NCBI GenBank assembly: GCA_964629225.1
Contig: CAZVQC010000006.1
Span: 24,828-88,827, forward strand
From: RUG14199 sp964629225
Lineage (GTDB): Bacteria > Bacillota > Clostridia > Oscillospirales > CAG-272
Direction: 5' to 3'
DNA length: 64,000 bases
Shown: piece after piece, positions 53,782 through 61,488 of the stretch
How the letters are laid out: every line of letters begins with the position of its first letter
How positions within the stretch are numbered: position 1 is the first letter of the stretch
The notes under the pieces: model-generated
What the model was told of the DNA's origin: nothing
Seen by the model: only the letters and a program-made list of their open reading frames with translations
The model's database searches: none
Position numbers and translations under genes: made by a program

Positions 53782-54765
53782 ATGAATATTCCGGCAGTAA
53801 CCAGGAAGAAGAAAAAGATCAAGGCACCTGCAAAGCAGACCTTCAAGATCGCTTCCCTCGACAAGAAAAAAGCACGGGCAGGATGGCTCTTCGTTTTGCC
53901 ATTCATAATCGGTTTCGTACTGATCTATCTTCCCATTATTTGGGATTCTATCACCTACAGTTTTTCACACATCAACTACCTTCAGGGCGGTGGTTTCAAG
54001 GCTGAGTTCGTCGGTCTTGAAAACTATACGGCGGCTCTGTTCGACAACAACAGCGAGTTTCTTGACATCCTCAAGTCCGGTATCGGTCAGCTCCTTCTTG
54101 AGATCCCGATAATCGTGTTCTTCTCGCTTTTCGTTGCGATCATCCTCAACCAGAAGATGCCCGGCAGAGCACTCTTCAGAGCGATCTTCTTCATCCCGGT
54201 CATCTTGACCACCGGACTTATTGCGAAGATCGATGCATCTCAGAGCATTCAGGACGTAATGAACACCACCAACGCAGTTGCGGGAGGTGTCTCAAGCAGT
54301 TCCGGAGTGGTGAACGCCCTCGATATTGAGGCACTGTTCTCCAACATGGCGATAGGCTCCGAGATAGTTGACATAGTCACAAGCTTCGTCAACAGCATCT
54401 TCGATATCGTCAACCGTTCCGGCGTACAGATGCTCATCTTCCTCTCGGGTCTTCAGGGTATCTCCCCTGCGATCTACGAGTCCTGCCAGATGGAAGGCGC
54501 TTCCGCTTGGGAGACCTTCTGGAAGATCACTTTGCCGATGATAAGCCCCATGATCGTAGTTAACCTGATCTACACTATCATCGACTCCTTCACATCCGAG
54601 TCAAACTCGGTAATGAAGTACATTTCAAGCATCTACGCAGGCTCCGGCGACAGCCAGGTAGTATCCTCGGCAATGTCTTGGATCTACTTCCTTGTTGTTA
54701 TCGCAATAGTCGCAGTAGTTGCACTGATCTTGAGGAAATTCGTCTTCTACCAGAGAAGAGACTGA
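53782..54765 (+). CDS. Carbohydrate ABC transporter permease (MalF type), pair 2
   Basis: A 327-residue permease with a basic N-terminus, six helices and EAA loop YESCQMEGASAWETFWKITLPMI. An extra segment of about 60 residues between helices (VMNTTNAVAGGVSSSSG...) distinguishes it from pair 1. Starts 12 bp after the DUF5696 gene with AAGGAGG. Confidence 0.93.
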   Translation: MNIPAVTRKKKKIKAPAKQTFKIASLDKKKARAGWLFVLPFIIGFVLIYLPIIWDSITYSFSHINYLQGGGFKAEFVGLENYTAALFDNNSEFLDILKSGIGQLLLEIPIIVFFSLFVAIILNQKMPGRALFRAIFFIPVILTTGLIAKIDASQSIQDVMNTTNAVAGGVSSSSGVVNALDIEALFSNMAIGSEIVDIVTSFVNSIFDIVNRSGVQMLIFLSGLQGISPAIYESCQMEGASAWETFWKITLPMISPMIVVNLIYTIIDSFTSESNSVMKYISSIYAGSGDSQVVSSAMSWIYFLVVIAIVAVVALILRKFVFYQRRD

Positions 54766-54782
54766 GAAAGGAGGAAAGACAC

Positions 54783-55838
54783 ATGAACAAAGCTGAAAAC
54801 GCGACCCATGTTAAGAGAGAGTCTAAGAACTCCATCCGTGTGGAGTTTGACAGAACGCCTCTTCTTGACAGACTCAGGTCAAAGTACCTTACTACGTATT
54901 TCCTCCAGAGAGCGGCATGGTTCATATTCAGATTGCTTCTGCTCATCGGTATCTCGTACATCATTCTGTACCCGTTCATATCGAAGATAGCACTGTCTCT
55001 CTATTCCGCTCCCGCCGACTTCCAGGACGTCACCGTCAACCTCATCCCGAGGAACCCGACGCTTGACACCTACAAAGCCATCATAACCGAGAACAGATAT
55101 TTTGAAGCATTCCTCAACACCTTCATCCTTTCCTTCTCCTGTGCGGTCATCCAGACATTCATCTGCTGCCTCATAGGCTACGGATTTGCGAAGTTCAAAT
55201 TCAAGGGCAACGGTCTCCTCTTCGCTCTTGTTATCTTCACGATGATAGTTCCTCACTCCACGCTTCAGCTTTCAATGACCATGGAGTTCAGAAACTTTGA
55301 CGTGTTGAATATCTTCAACTTCCTCGGCGGCGGTGTTATTGACGGTATCAACATCCTTGAGAACACCTACATCAGACTGACCAATACCAACTGGCCTCTG
55401 TGGCTCCTTTCCATCACAGGACTTGCCTTCAAGAACGGACTGTACATCTACATGCTCCGCCAGTTCTTCAAGGGCGTTCCCGATGAACTTGAGGAATCCG
55501 CATACGTTGACGGCTCGGGTATCTTCAGGACATTCATCCAGATCATTATCCCCCTGTCCGTGCCCATGCTGGTAACAGTCTTCATGTTCTCATTCTCATG
55601 GCAGTGGACCGACTACTTCTACGCTGAGACCTTCTACACCTCCTCCGGAGCGTGGCTTATGAAGGACATCGGAGTCGTTCCCTCGACTCTGGACGTAAGT
55701 TTCACCGGTGGCGCAAAGTACTCGACCGCTATCCTCAATACCTGCGGATTGCTCATTATTGCACCGCTGCTTCTGATTTACGTTTTCGCACAGAAGTACA
55801 TTATCCAGGGTATCGAGCGTTCCGGTATCACCGGCTAA
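54783..55838 (+). CDS. Carbohydrate ABC transporter permease (MalG type), pair 2
   Basis: A 351-residue permease with six helices and EAA loop LEESAYVDGSGIFRTFIQIIIPL. Start at ATG behind AAGGAGGAAAG; the longer in-frame ORF overlaps the preceding gene. Last gene of the operon, followed by a strong terminator. No second binding protein is encoded, so pair 2 may use the giant binding protein or DUF5696. Confidence 0.93.
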   Translation: MNKAENATHVKRESKNSIRVEFDRTPLLDRLRSKYLTTYFLQRAAWFIFRLLLLIGISYIILYPFISKIALSLYSAPADFQDVTVNLIPRNPTLDTYKAIITENRYFEAFLNTFILSFSCAVIQTFICCLIGYGFAKFKFKGNGLLFALVIFTMIVPHSTLQLSMTMEFRNFDVLNIFNFLGGGVIDGINILENTYIRLTNTNWPLWLLSITGLAFKNGLYIYMLRQFFKGVPDELEESAYVDGSGIFRTFIQIIIPLSVPMLVTVFMFSFSWQWTDYFYAETFYTSSGAWLMKDIGVVPSTLDVSFTGGAKYSTAILNTCGLLIIAPLLLIYVFAQKYIIQGIERSGITG

Positions 55839-55866
55839 TTCAAAAGGGAAAATACCAAAAAACAGT

Positions 55867-55904
55867 AACGGGAAGCTCTTTGGAGCTTCCCGTTGTTATT
55901 TTAT
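55867..55904 (+). terminator. Intrinsic terminator of the transport operon
   Basis: A 12-bp perfect stem (AACGGGAAGCTC / GAGCTTCCCGTT) with a TTTG loop, then GTTATTTTAT. Confidence 0.92.
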
Positions 55905-55970
55905 CTCCGGAACTAAGGCGGGGAGGAACGAAAAAAGGAATTGAGAGATGGGTGAGAAAGTTGTAATTTG

Positions 55971-56058
55971 AAATTAGGAGTGAGGAATTAGGAGTGAGGA
56001 GTGAGGAGTGAGGAGTGAGGAGTGAGGAATTAGGAGTGAGGAATGAGGAGTGAGGAGC
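55971..56058. repeat. Heptanucleotide GAGGAGT short tandem repeat
   Basis: About 12 copies of GAGGAGT and close variants (GAGGAAT, TTAGGAG) in a row. Purine-rich strand, non-coding. Likely replication-slippage variable. Confidence 0.9.
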
Positions 56059-56112
56059 GAACAGTGGGTGGTGGCGGTTTTTGAATGAAGCGAGCGGTAA
56101 TGTTGAAAAGAT

Positions 56113-56366
56113 CACCGCCTGCCGTGCTTGGCGGGCGGTACTGTGCCGATGCTTGCTGTGGGGCGTTTTAAGGTGCCATTTGAGGCGGTTTATTTCCGGT
56201 GTGGGAAAGGTATGCTGCGGCAGCGGAGGCTTCCGAAAGATGCCTTAAATCGCGCTGTGGAGGGGCTCCTTTTCGGTAACTTGAAGTCATTTAACGGGGA
56301 GTCGGTGTCTCGGATGCCAAAGCTATTGAAAACCGCCTTAAATTGCCTGCGTATAGGTTCTTTTCA
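56113..56366. repeat. 254-bp direct repeat, copy 1
   Basis: Identical by eye to 56562-56815 (offset 449). It begins CACCGCCTGCCGTGC and ends TTCTTTTCA. ORFs inside have no RBS. It forms the well-preserved half of a 449-bp tandem duplication. Confidence 0.93.
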
Positions 56367-56412
56367 GCGTGGGATCTGGTCTTTTGAAAGTTCTTTTCCT
56401 TTCAGTTTCAAG

Positions 56413-56561
56413 AGGGCTTTTTGGAAGGATGATTTGAATTCCTTGGCGCAGCGACTGTTTTTTCAACTCCCTTGCGGCGAAGTATCGTCCTCTTTAGCCG
56501 CCAATGTAGCCGATCATGTTCGGTTTTCCGCTGACGGTTTCTTCATTCTTCACCAAAAAAG
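56413..56561 (-). pseudogene. Decayed duplicate of the GH31 gene 3' end
   Basis: Sequence such as TTTGAATTCCTTGG, CAATGTAGCCG and TTTTCCGCTGACGGTT matches 56862-57010, the C-terminal coding end of the GH31 gene, at an offset of 448-450. It contains many substitutions and indels and cannot encode the same product. It forms the decayed half of the 449-bp tandem duplication. Confidence 0.8.
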
Positions 56562-56815
56562 CACCGCCTGCCGTGCTTGGCGGGCGGTACTGTGCCGATG
56601 CTTGCTGTGGGGCGTTTTAAGGTGCCATTTGAGGCGGTTTATTTCCGGTGTGGGAAAGGTATGCTGCGGCAGCGGAGGCTTCCGAAAGATGCCTTAAATC
56701 GCGCTGTGGAGGGGCTCCTTTTCGGTAACTTGAAGTCATTTAACGGGGAGTCGGTGTCTCGGATGCCAAAGCTATTGAAAACCGCCTTAAATTGCCTGCG
56801 TATAGGTTCTTTTCA
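56562..56815. repeat. 254-bp direct repeat, copy 2
   Basis: Second copy of 56113-56366, ending 54 bp before the GH31 stop codon. No GH31 terminator was identified within it. Confidence 0.93.
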
Positions 56816-56868
56816 TCGCGGGGGTGGTCTCTTAAAAGAACTTTCGCTTTCGGTCTAGATGGAGCTTC

Positions 56869-59172
56869 TCAGAAGGATACTTTGAATTCCTTGGTGTCGG
56901 TGATTGTCTTTTCCTCTCCCATGCAGCGGACTATTATCTTCTTATAACCGCCCATGTAGCCGTCCTTGATCAGTTTTCCGCTGACGGTTCCGTCCTTCTT
57001 CACCGTGAATTTGTAGAGTTCGTACTCACCCCGTCTGTAGGCGAAGTCCTCTCCGTTGTCATTGTAGTGCTCGTATGTGCCGCTTCCCGGATAGACCTCA
57101 AGGATGAGGGTGTCAAGGGGGATCTCTCCCACGTATTGCATCTTGGGATACTTGGGAATTATGCTGCCCGCCCTTGCGTAGAGAGGCAGAGTATCCAGGG
57201 GAGCGTTCGCAATTACCGTCTGCCCGCCTTTCAGCTTTTCACCGGTGTTGCAGTCATACCAGGTGCCGCTTGGCAGATAGACGGCTCTTTCCGTCATTCC
57301 CGGCTCAAGGACGGGGGCTGACATGATCCGATCTCCCGCCATGAACTGGGTGTTGCATCTCACCGCTTTGTCATCGTTTTCAAAATGGAGCGCCAGGGGG
57401 CGCATGATGGGAAGACCGGTCTTTTCTCCCTTTTGGAACAGATCGTAGATGTAGGGGATGAATGAGTAGCGCATCTCCACGAACTTACGGTAGATATCGA
57501 GGGTCTCTTTTCCGAATCTCCAGGGTTCCTGATAGCGGCTTCCTTTGTTACAGTGGTTTCTGAAAAGGGGAGAGAAGAGCGCCGCCTCCACCCATCTTGT
57601 GAGAAGCTCCGGAGTCGTGTCCTGAATGAATCCGCCGATATCCGTTCCCACAAAGCTCATTCCGGAGATACCGAGGGAGCAGAGTTGGGGAATCAGAACA
57701 CGGAGATGGACCCACATACTTCTGTTATCTCCCGTCCAGGCGGTAGCGTACTTCTGTGTGCCGGCATAGCAGGCTCTTGTGATGACGTAGGGGCGCTTTC
57801 CGGTCTCATTTTTGATGCCGTTATAAGTGGCTTTGTCCATCAGGTGACCGTAGACGTTGTGCATCTCCGCATGGGTCGTCTCTCTTTCTCCGTCATGGAA
57901 AACCACGCTTTGAGGAAGTTCTCCGTTGAAGCTTGCGGGTTCGTTCATATCGTTCCAAATACCGGACACTCCCATGTCTGTGTGGAACTTAAGATTATTT
58001 GACCACCAATTTGATACCTTGGGATTTCCGAAGTCCGGAAAGAGGGATTCTCCCGGCCAGACCTTGTTGACGTAGGGAAGCCCGTTTTCGTCAGTTGCGA
58101 AGTAGCCCTTTTTGAGACCCTCCTCGTAGATGGGGTATCCTTTTTCTATTTTGATGGCGGGGTCGATGATGGTGACTACCTTGAAGCCATTCTTGCCCAG
58201 ATCTTCAACGGTCTTTTTGGGGTCGCTGTAGCGTTCCTTGTTCCATGTGAAGATTTTGTAGCGCTCCATGTAATCGATGTCAAGATGGATGGCATCGCAA
58301 GGGACACGGCATTCCCGCATGGTATCGGTGATGTATTTCACGTCCGCCTCGTCCACATAGCCCCATCTGGACTGCTGATATCCAAGGGTCCATCTTTGCG
58401 GCAGAGGTGTGGTGCCGGTAAGGTAGGTAAAGAGCCCAAGTGTGCCCTCTATAGTGTCTCCCGCCATGAAGTAGTAATCAAGGTTGCCTCCGTCAACTCC
58501 GTACCAAAGGTAGTCCGGACTGTCCTTACCCATGTTGAAAACGCTCTTGCAGGTGTTGTCGAAGAAGATGCCGTAGACTGCACCGTGGCGTTTTTTGGAG
58601 ATGTAGAAGGGGATGGACTTGTAGATAGTGGGCATCTGCTCGTTATGGATGTCGGAGGTATCGGTGTTCCACATAGTGTACTCGTAGCCCCGACGGTCCA
58701 TAAATCCCGCCTTGTCACCGAGACCGAAGAGCATCTCGTCCTTCTCAAGGGATTTTACAATGTTGATCTCCTTGTCGAAGGCGGCACGGTCGATCTTATG
58801 TCCCTCTTGAGCCATGAGAGCAAGGTCGGCATCGCTCATTCTGATGACGGGGACCATTTCTCCTCTGTAGTCTCCGCAAAGGAGCGCTCCGTCCTTGTCG
58901 AAAAAGTCGGTCATCATGTCGTCTTCTATGACTGCCTTCAAGTGGGCGGTCTCAAGGGTCACTTTTCCGTCATCAAAGCTCCATGTAAAGGGGGTCTTTT
59001 TTGCTTTCTTGCCCTCGATCGCCTTTGAAAAATGTTCTTTTGTGGCAAAGGGGACGAAGATATTGAGGATGCGGTCGGTAATGACCTCCACCGTTGCGAC
59101 CTTTGTATCGAAAGTCAACGTGAGCTTGTTGCCGTCGGCACTGCAGTTAAGTAATTTTCCGAATCTTTCCAT
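56869..59172 (-). CDS. GH31 alpha-glucosidase
   Basis: About 767 residues. N-terminal beta-sandwich, TIM barrel and two distal beta domains in GH31 order. The nucleophile motif is WNDMNEP (near residue 405) and the acid/base region is TGDNRSMW (near 480); GTDIGGF and RYSFIPYIYDLF follow. No signal peptide, so it acts in the cytosol on imported alpha-glucosides, releasing glucose. Start at ATG 59172 behind GGAGAG; the longer ORF from 59214 is upstream of this site. Promoter TTGACA-N17-TAATAT on the same strand. Convergent with the transport operon. Confidence 0.94.
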   Translation of the reverse strand: MERFGKLLNCSADGNKLTLTFDTKVATVEVITDRILNIFVPFATKEHFSKAIEGKKAKKTPFTWSFDDGKVTLETAHLKAVIEDDMMTDFFDKDGALLCGDYRGEMVPVIRMSDADLALMAQEGHKIDRAAFDKEINIVKSLEKDEMLFGLGDKAGFMDRRGYEYTMWNTDTSDIHNEQMPTIYKSIPFYISKKRHGAVYGIFFDNTCKSVFNMGKDSPDYLWYGVDGGNLDYYFMAGDTIEGTLGLFTYLTGTTPLPQRWTLGYQQSRWGYVDEADVKYITDTMRECRVPCDAIHLDIDYMERYKIFTWNKERYSDPKKTVEDLGKNGFKVVTIIDPAIKIEKGYPIYEEGLKKGYFATDENGLPYVNKVWPGESLFPDFGNPKVSNWWSNNLKFHTDMGVSGIWNDMNEPASFNGELPQSVVFHDGERETTHAEMHNVYGHLMDKATYNGIKNETGKRPYVITRACYAGTQKYATAWTGDNRSMWVHLRVLIPQLCSLGISGMSFVGTDIGGFIQDTTPELLTRWVEAALFSPLFRNHCNKGSRYQEPWRFGKETLDIYRKFVEMRYSFIPYIYDLFQKGEKTGLPIMRPLALHFENDDKAVRCNTQFMAGDRIMSAPVLEPGMTERAVYLPSGTWYDCNTGEKLKGGQTVIANAPLDTLPLYARAGSIIPKYPKMQYVGEIPLDTLILEVYPGSGTYEHYNDNGEDFAYRRGEYELYKFTVKKDGTVSGKLIKDGYMGGYKKIIVRCMGEEKTITDTKEFKVSF

Positions 59173-59204
59173 AGTCACTCTCCGAAAAAAGTATTTACGC
59201 TTCA

Positions 59205-59233
59205 ATATTACCATTGACGGCGCCCGCTGTCAA
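59205..59233 (-). promoter_or_regulatory. Promoter for GH31 gene
   Basis: Minus-strand TTGACA-N17-TAATAT, about 32 nt before the start codon. Confidence 0.6.
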
Positions 59234-59300
59234 GCGACCTTCGGTAACCTATTTCGTTTTTTTTCATAAAATGACCGTGAAATACCACAAGGAGGATAAT

Positions 59301-59723
59301 ATGGCAAGCGAAAACGAAGCCTATGGATACTTTGTAGCGAGGGTCAGCGAAGGGAGAGGAGCGTACCCGGTGGAGGGTACCACCGTGAGGCTGTTGTCCT
59401 ATGACGGGTCGGGAGCGATAAGAACTCTTCTCACCGACGCCTCCGGCATCACCGAAAAGGTGGGGCTTTTGACCCGTCCCGCAGACCTTTCCGAAAAACC
59501 GGGGGAAAAGAAGCCCTATCTCACCTACAATGCCGATGTGAGAAAGGACGGCTACTACCCGACAGTTATCTCCAACATACCGATATTTGAGGGGATAACC
59601 TCCACTTTGCCCGTGGATATGGTACCGCTGCCCTACGGCGAGAGTCCGTATGATGACGGCTTTGATGCCACAAGGCGCTTTGAGACGATCCCCGACAGCC
59701 CATTGGGAGGAAATGATGAATAA
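59301..59723 (+). CDS. SleC pro-domain-like protein (separate gene)
   Basis: A 140-residue protein with the beta-sandwich pattern of the N-terminal pro-region of Clostridium SleC: GYFVARVSEGRGAYPVEGTTV, then LLTDASGITEKV, YNADVRKDGYYPTVISNIPIFEG and LPVDMVPLP. In classical SleC this region is fused to the enzyme and keeps it inactive until germination. Here it ends with its own stop and overlaps the next gene by 8 bp. Start behind AAGGAGGATAAT. No sigma-A promoter is evident, consistent with sporulation control, which I cannot prove from sequence. Confidence 0.78.
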   Translation: MASENEAYGYFVARVSEGRGAYPVEGTTVRLLSYDGSGAIRTLLTDASGITEKVGLLTRPADLSEKPGEKKPYLTYNADVRKDGYYPTVISNIPIFEGITSTLPVDMVPLPYGESPYDDGFDATRRFETIPDSPLGGNDE

Positions 59724-61083
59724 CGGCGCAAATCTTCCCTTCATCCCCGAAACCGTCACCGTCCACTTGGCTCCCCCTGCCGCATCGGGAGAAAACGTGA
59801 CGGTGCCCTTTGCGGACTACATCAAGAATGTGGCGTCAAGCGAGATCTACCCCACCTGGAGCGACAGCGCCATAAGAGCTAACATATTGGCAGAGATATC
59901 CTTCACCCTCAACCGCATCTACACCGAGTATTACAGGAGCCGCGGCTACGGCTTTGATATCACCAATTCCACCGCTATTGACCAGTCCTACGTTTTCGGA
60001 CGGGACATATTTGACAATATCGGCATGACGGTCGACGAGATATTCAACGATTACCTTGTCAGAGAGGGAGCGGTGGAGCCTTTGTTTGCCTCCTATTGCA
60101 ACGGCACCACCGTTACCTGCGACGGTTTGTCCCAATGGGGCTCGGAATCCCTCGGAAGAGCGGGCAGGACGGCATTTGAGATACTGACGAATTACTACGG
60201 CGACGATATCTCCATAGTTGAGGATGCTCCCATAGCCGCACCTACGGAGAGCTATCCCGGTGTGGCTTTGAGACGCGGTTCCTCCGGCAATGATGTGGCG
60301 TTCGTCCAAATAAGGCTCAACCGCATCGGCAGAAACTATCCGGCGATACCGGGGATAACGGAGGCGGACGGCATCTTCGGTGACAGCACCGAGGAGGCGG
60401 TGAGGGCTTTTCAGCGGATATTCTCCCTGACGGAGGACGGTATCGTGGGTCGTGCCACTTGGTACAAGATCCAGCAGATCTACTCCGGTGTGAGATCTCT
60501 GTCGGAGCTGACGTCGGAGGGGATCCCGATCGAGGATGTGACCGACATAGGGCCGAGAGAGCTTGGCATAGGAGACCGAGGAACGGGAGTAGTGGAGCTT
60601 CAATACCTTCTTGATCTTGTGGGAGACATCGTTCCCTTCATTCCGAGCCCGGGCACGGACGGCATTTACGGTGATGAGACCGCAAGCTCCGTATCTGCAT
60701 TCCAGACTTATTACGGGCTGGATCCCACGGGAGAGGTGGACACGGTGACGTGGCAGAGGTTGGTGGCTGTCTACAGGGGGATACTTGAGACGTTGCCCGA
60801 GGGTAGCACGAATTCCCTTGACAGTTACTTCGGCACTCCTTTGACTGTGGGAGACAGCGGTATCTACGTTGAAAGAGTCCAAAGGCTTCTTGACTACCTT
60901 TCAAACTACTTTCCCGCAGTTCCTAAGATCACGGTTGACGGGATCTACGGCAGTGCCACCGCCGCCGCAGTCAGGGCTTTTCAAGAGGCTGTGGGGCTTG
61001 AACCCACCGGTAGGGTCGGTGCGGCGACTTATTCGAGGCTCGTGTCGCTGTACAGAGAGTATTCGGGCGAAAACGGGATATAG
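59716..61083 (+). CDS. sleC: SleC-type cortex-lytic enzyme core with three peptidoglycan-binding repeats
   Basis: A 455-residue protein. A SpoIID-like lytic transglycosylase domain (about 10-190) with NVASSEIYPTWSD (Glu43 at the catalytic position) and SYCNGTTVTCDGLSQWGSESL is followed by three PG_binding_1 repeats (about 195-275, 288-365, 375-452), each ending in a DGIxG...AVRAFQ-type motif. SleC degrades spore cortex peptidoglycan during germination. Classical SleC has one such repeat region and an N-terminal pro-domain, here on the preceding gene. ATGs at 59713 and 59716 are both possible; the second is better spaced from GGGAGGA. No Csp protease genes are in the window. Confidence 0.87.
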   Translation: MNNGANLPFIPETVTVHLAPPAASGENVTVPFADYIKNVASSEIYPTWSDSAIRANILAEISFTLNRIYTEYYRSRGYGFDITNSTAIDQSYVFGRDIFDNIGMTVDEIFNDYLVREGAVEPLFASYCNGTTVTCDGLSQWGSESLGRAGRTAFEILTNYYGDDISIVEDAPIAAPTESYPGVALRRGSSGNDVAFVQIRLNRIGRNYPAIPGITEADGIFGDSTEEAVRAFQRIFSLTEDGIVGRATWYKIQQIYSGVRSLSELTSEGIPIEDVTDIGPRELGIGDRGTGVVELQYLLDLVGDIVPFIPSPGTDGIYGDETASSVSAFQTYYGLDPTGEVDTVTWQRLVAVYRGILETLPEGSTNSLDSYFGTPLTVGDSGIYVERVQRLLDYLSNYFPAVPKITVDGIYGSATAAAVRAFQEAVGLEPTGRVGAATYSRLVSLYREYSGENGI

Positions 61084-61093
61084 GAGGCAATTT

Positions 61094-61399
61094 ATGAAAA
61101 ACGCAGAGAGGCAGAGAGCGGTACCCATGAAGGCATTTCCGGAAAGCCCCGGCTACACGGTGGCGTTTGGAGAACGAAGTAACGAGGTGATACTGATCCA
61201 GGTGATGCTTGACACGCTGAAGATCTTCTATGACGGCTTTGACGGGGTCACCGTAGGGGGCTTCTTCGATGAGGCGACAGAGAAGGCGGTCTCGGATTTT
61301 CAACGGATAAGCGGCATTGATGAGACGGGACGGGTGGACGTCGTCACGTGGAACGCCATTGCCACCGAGTACAATAACACGGTCTACGAAGACGGCTGA
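61094..61399 (+). CDS. Stand-alone peptidoglycan-binding domain protein
   Basis: A 101-residue protein, essentially one PG_binding_1 domain (YTVAFGERSNEVILIQVML ... FFDEATEKAVSDFQRISGIDETGRVDVVTW). No signal peptide. It follows the SleC-like gene by 10 bp with TAGGAGG and probably belongs to the same transcript. Could be a cortex-binding partner of the SleC core. Start at 61094 preferred over upstream in-frame codons that overlap sleC. Confidence 0.8.
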   Translation: MKNAERQRAVPMKAFPESPGYTVAFGERSNEVILIQVMLDTLKIFYDGFDGVTVGGFFDEATEKAVSDFQRISGIDETGRVDVVTWNAIATEYNNTVYEDG

Positions 61400-61488
61400 C
61401 TTTTTAGGGACTTTCCGATTTCGACATTATCCTCCTTCCTTTGGGGATACAATAGGGAAAATGGGCATCCGCAAAGGAGGACGTTACA

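Noticed and set aside
56128..56697. 190-codon ORF across the 254-bp repeat and its spacer
   Set aside because: No RBS. It starts inside the duplicated non-coding block and runs into the decayed GH31 fragment in antisense.
55971..56815. CRISPR array
   Set aside because: Heptamers are contiguous without spacers, and the 254-bp blocks are only two large repeats; no cas genes are present.
61400..61488. CtsR operator upstream of clpC
   Set aside because: No GGTCAAA-type direct repeat was found. Only a possible TACAAT -10 is present.
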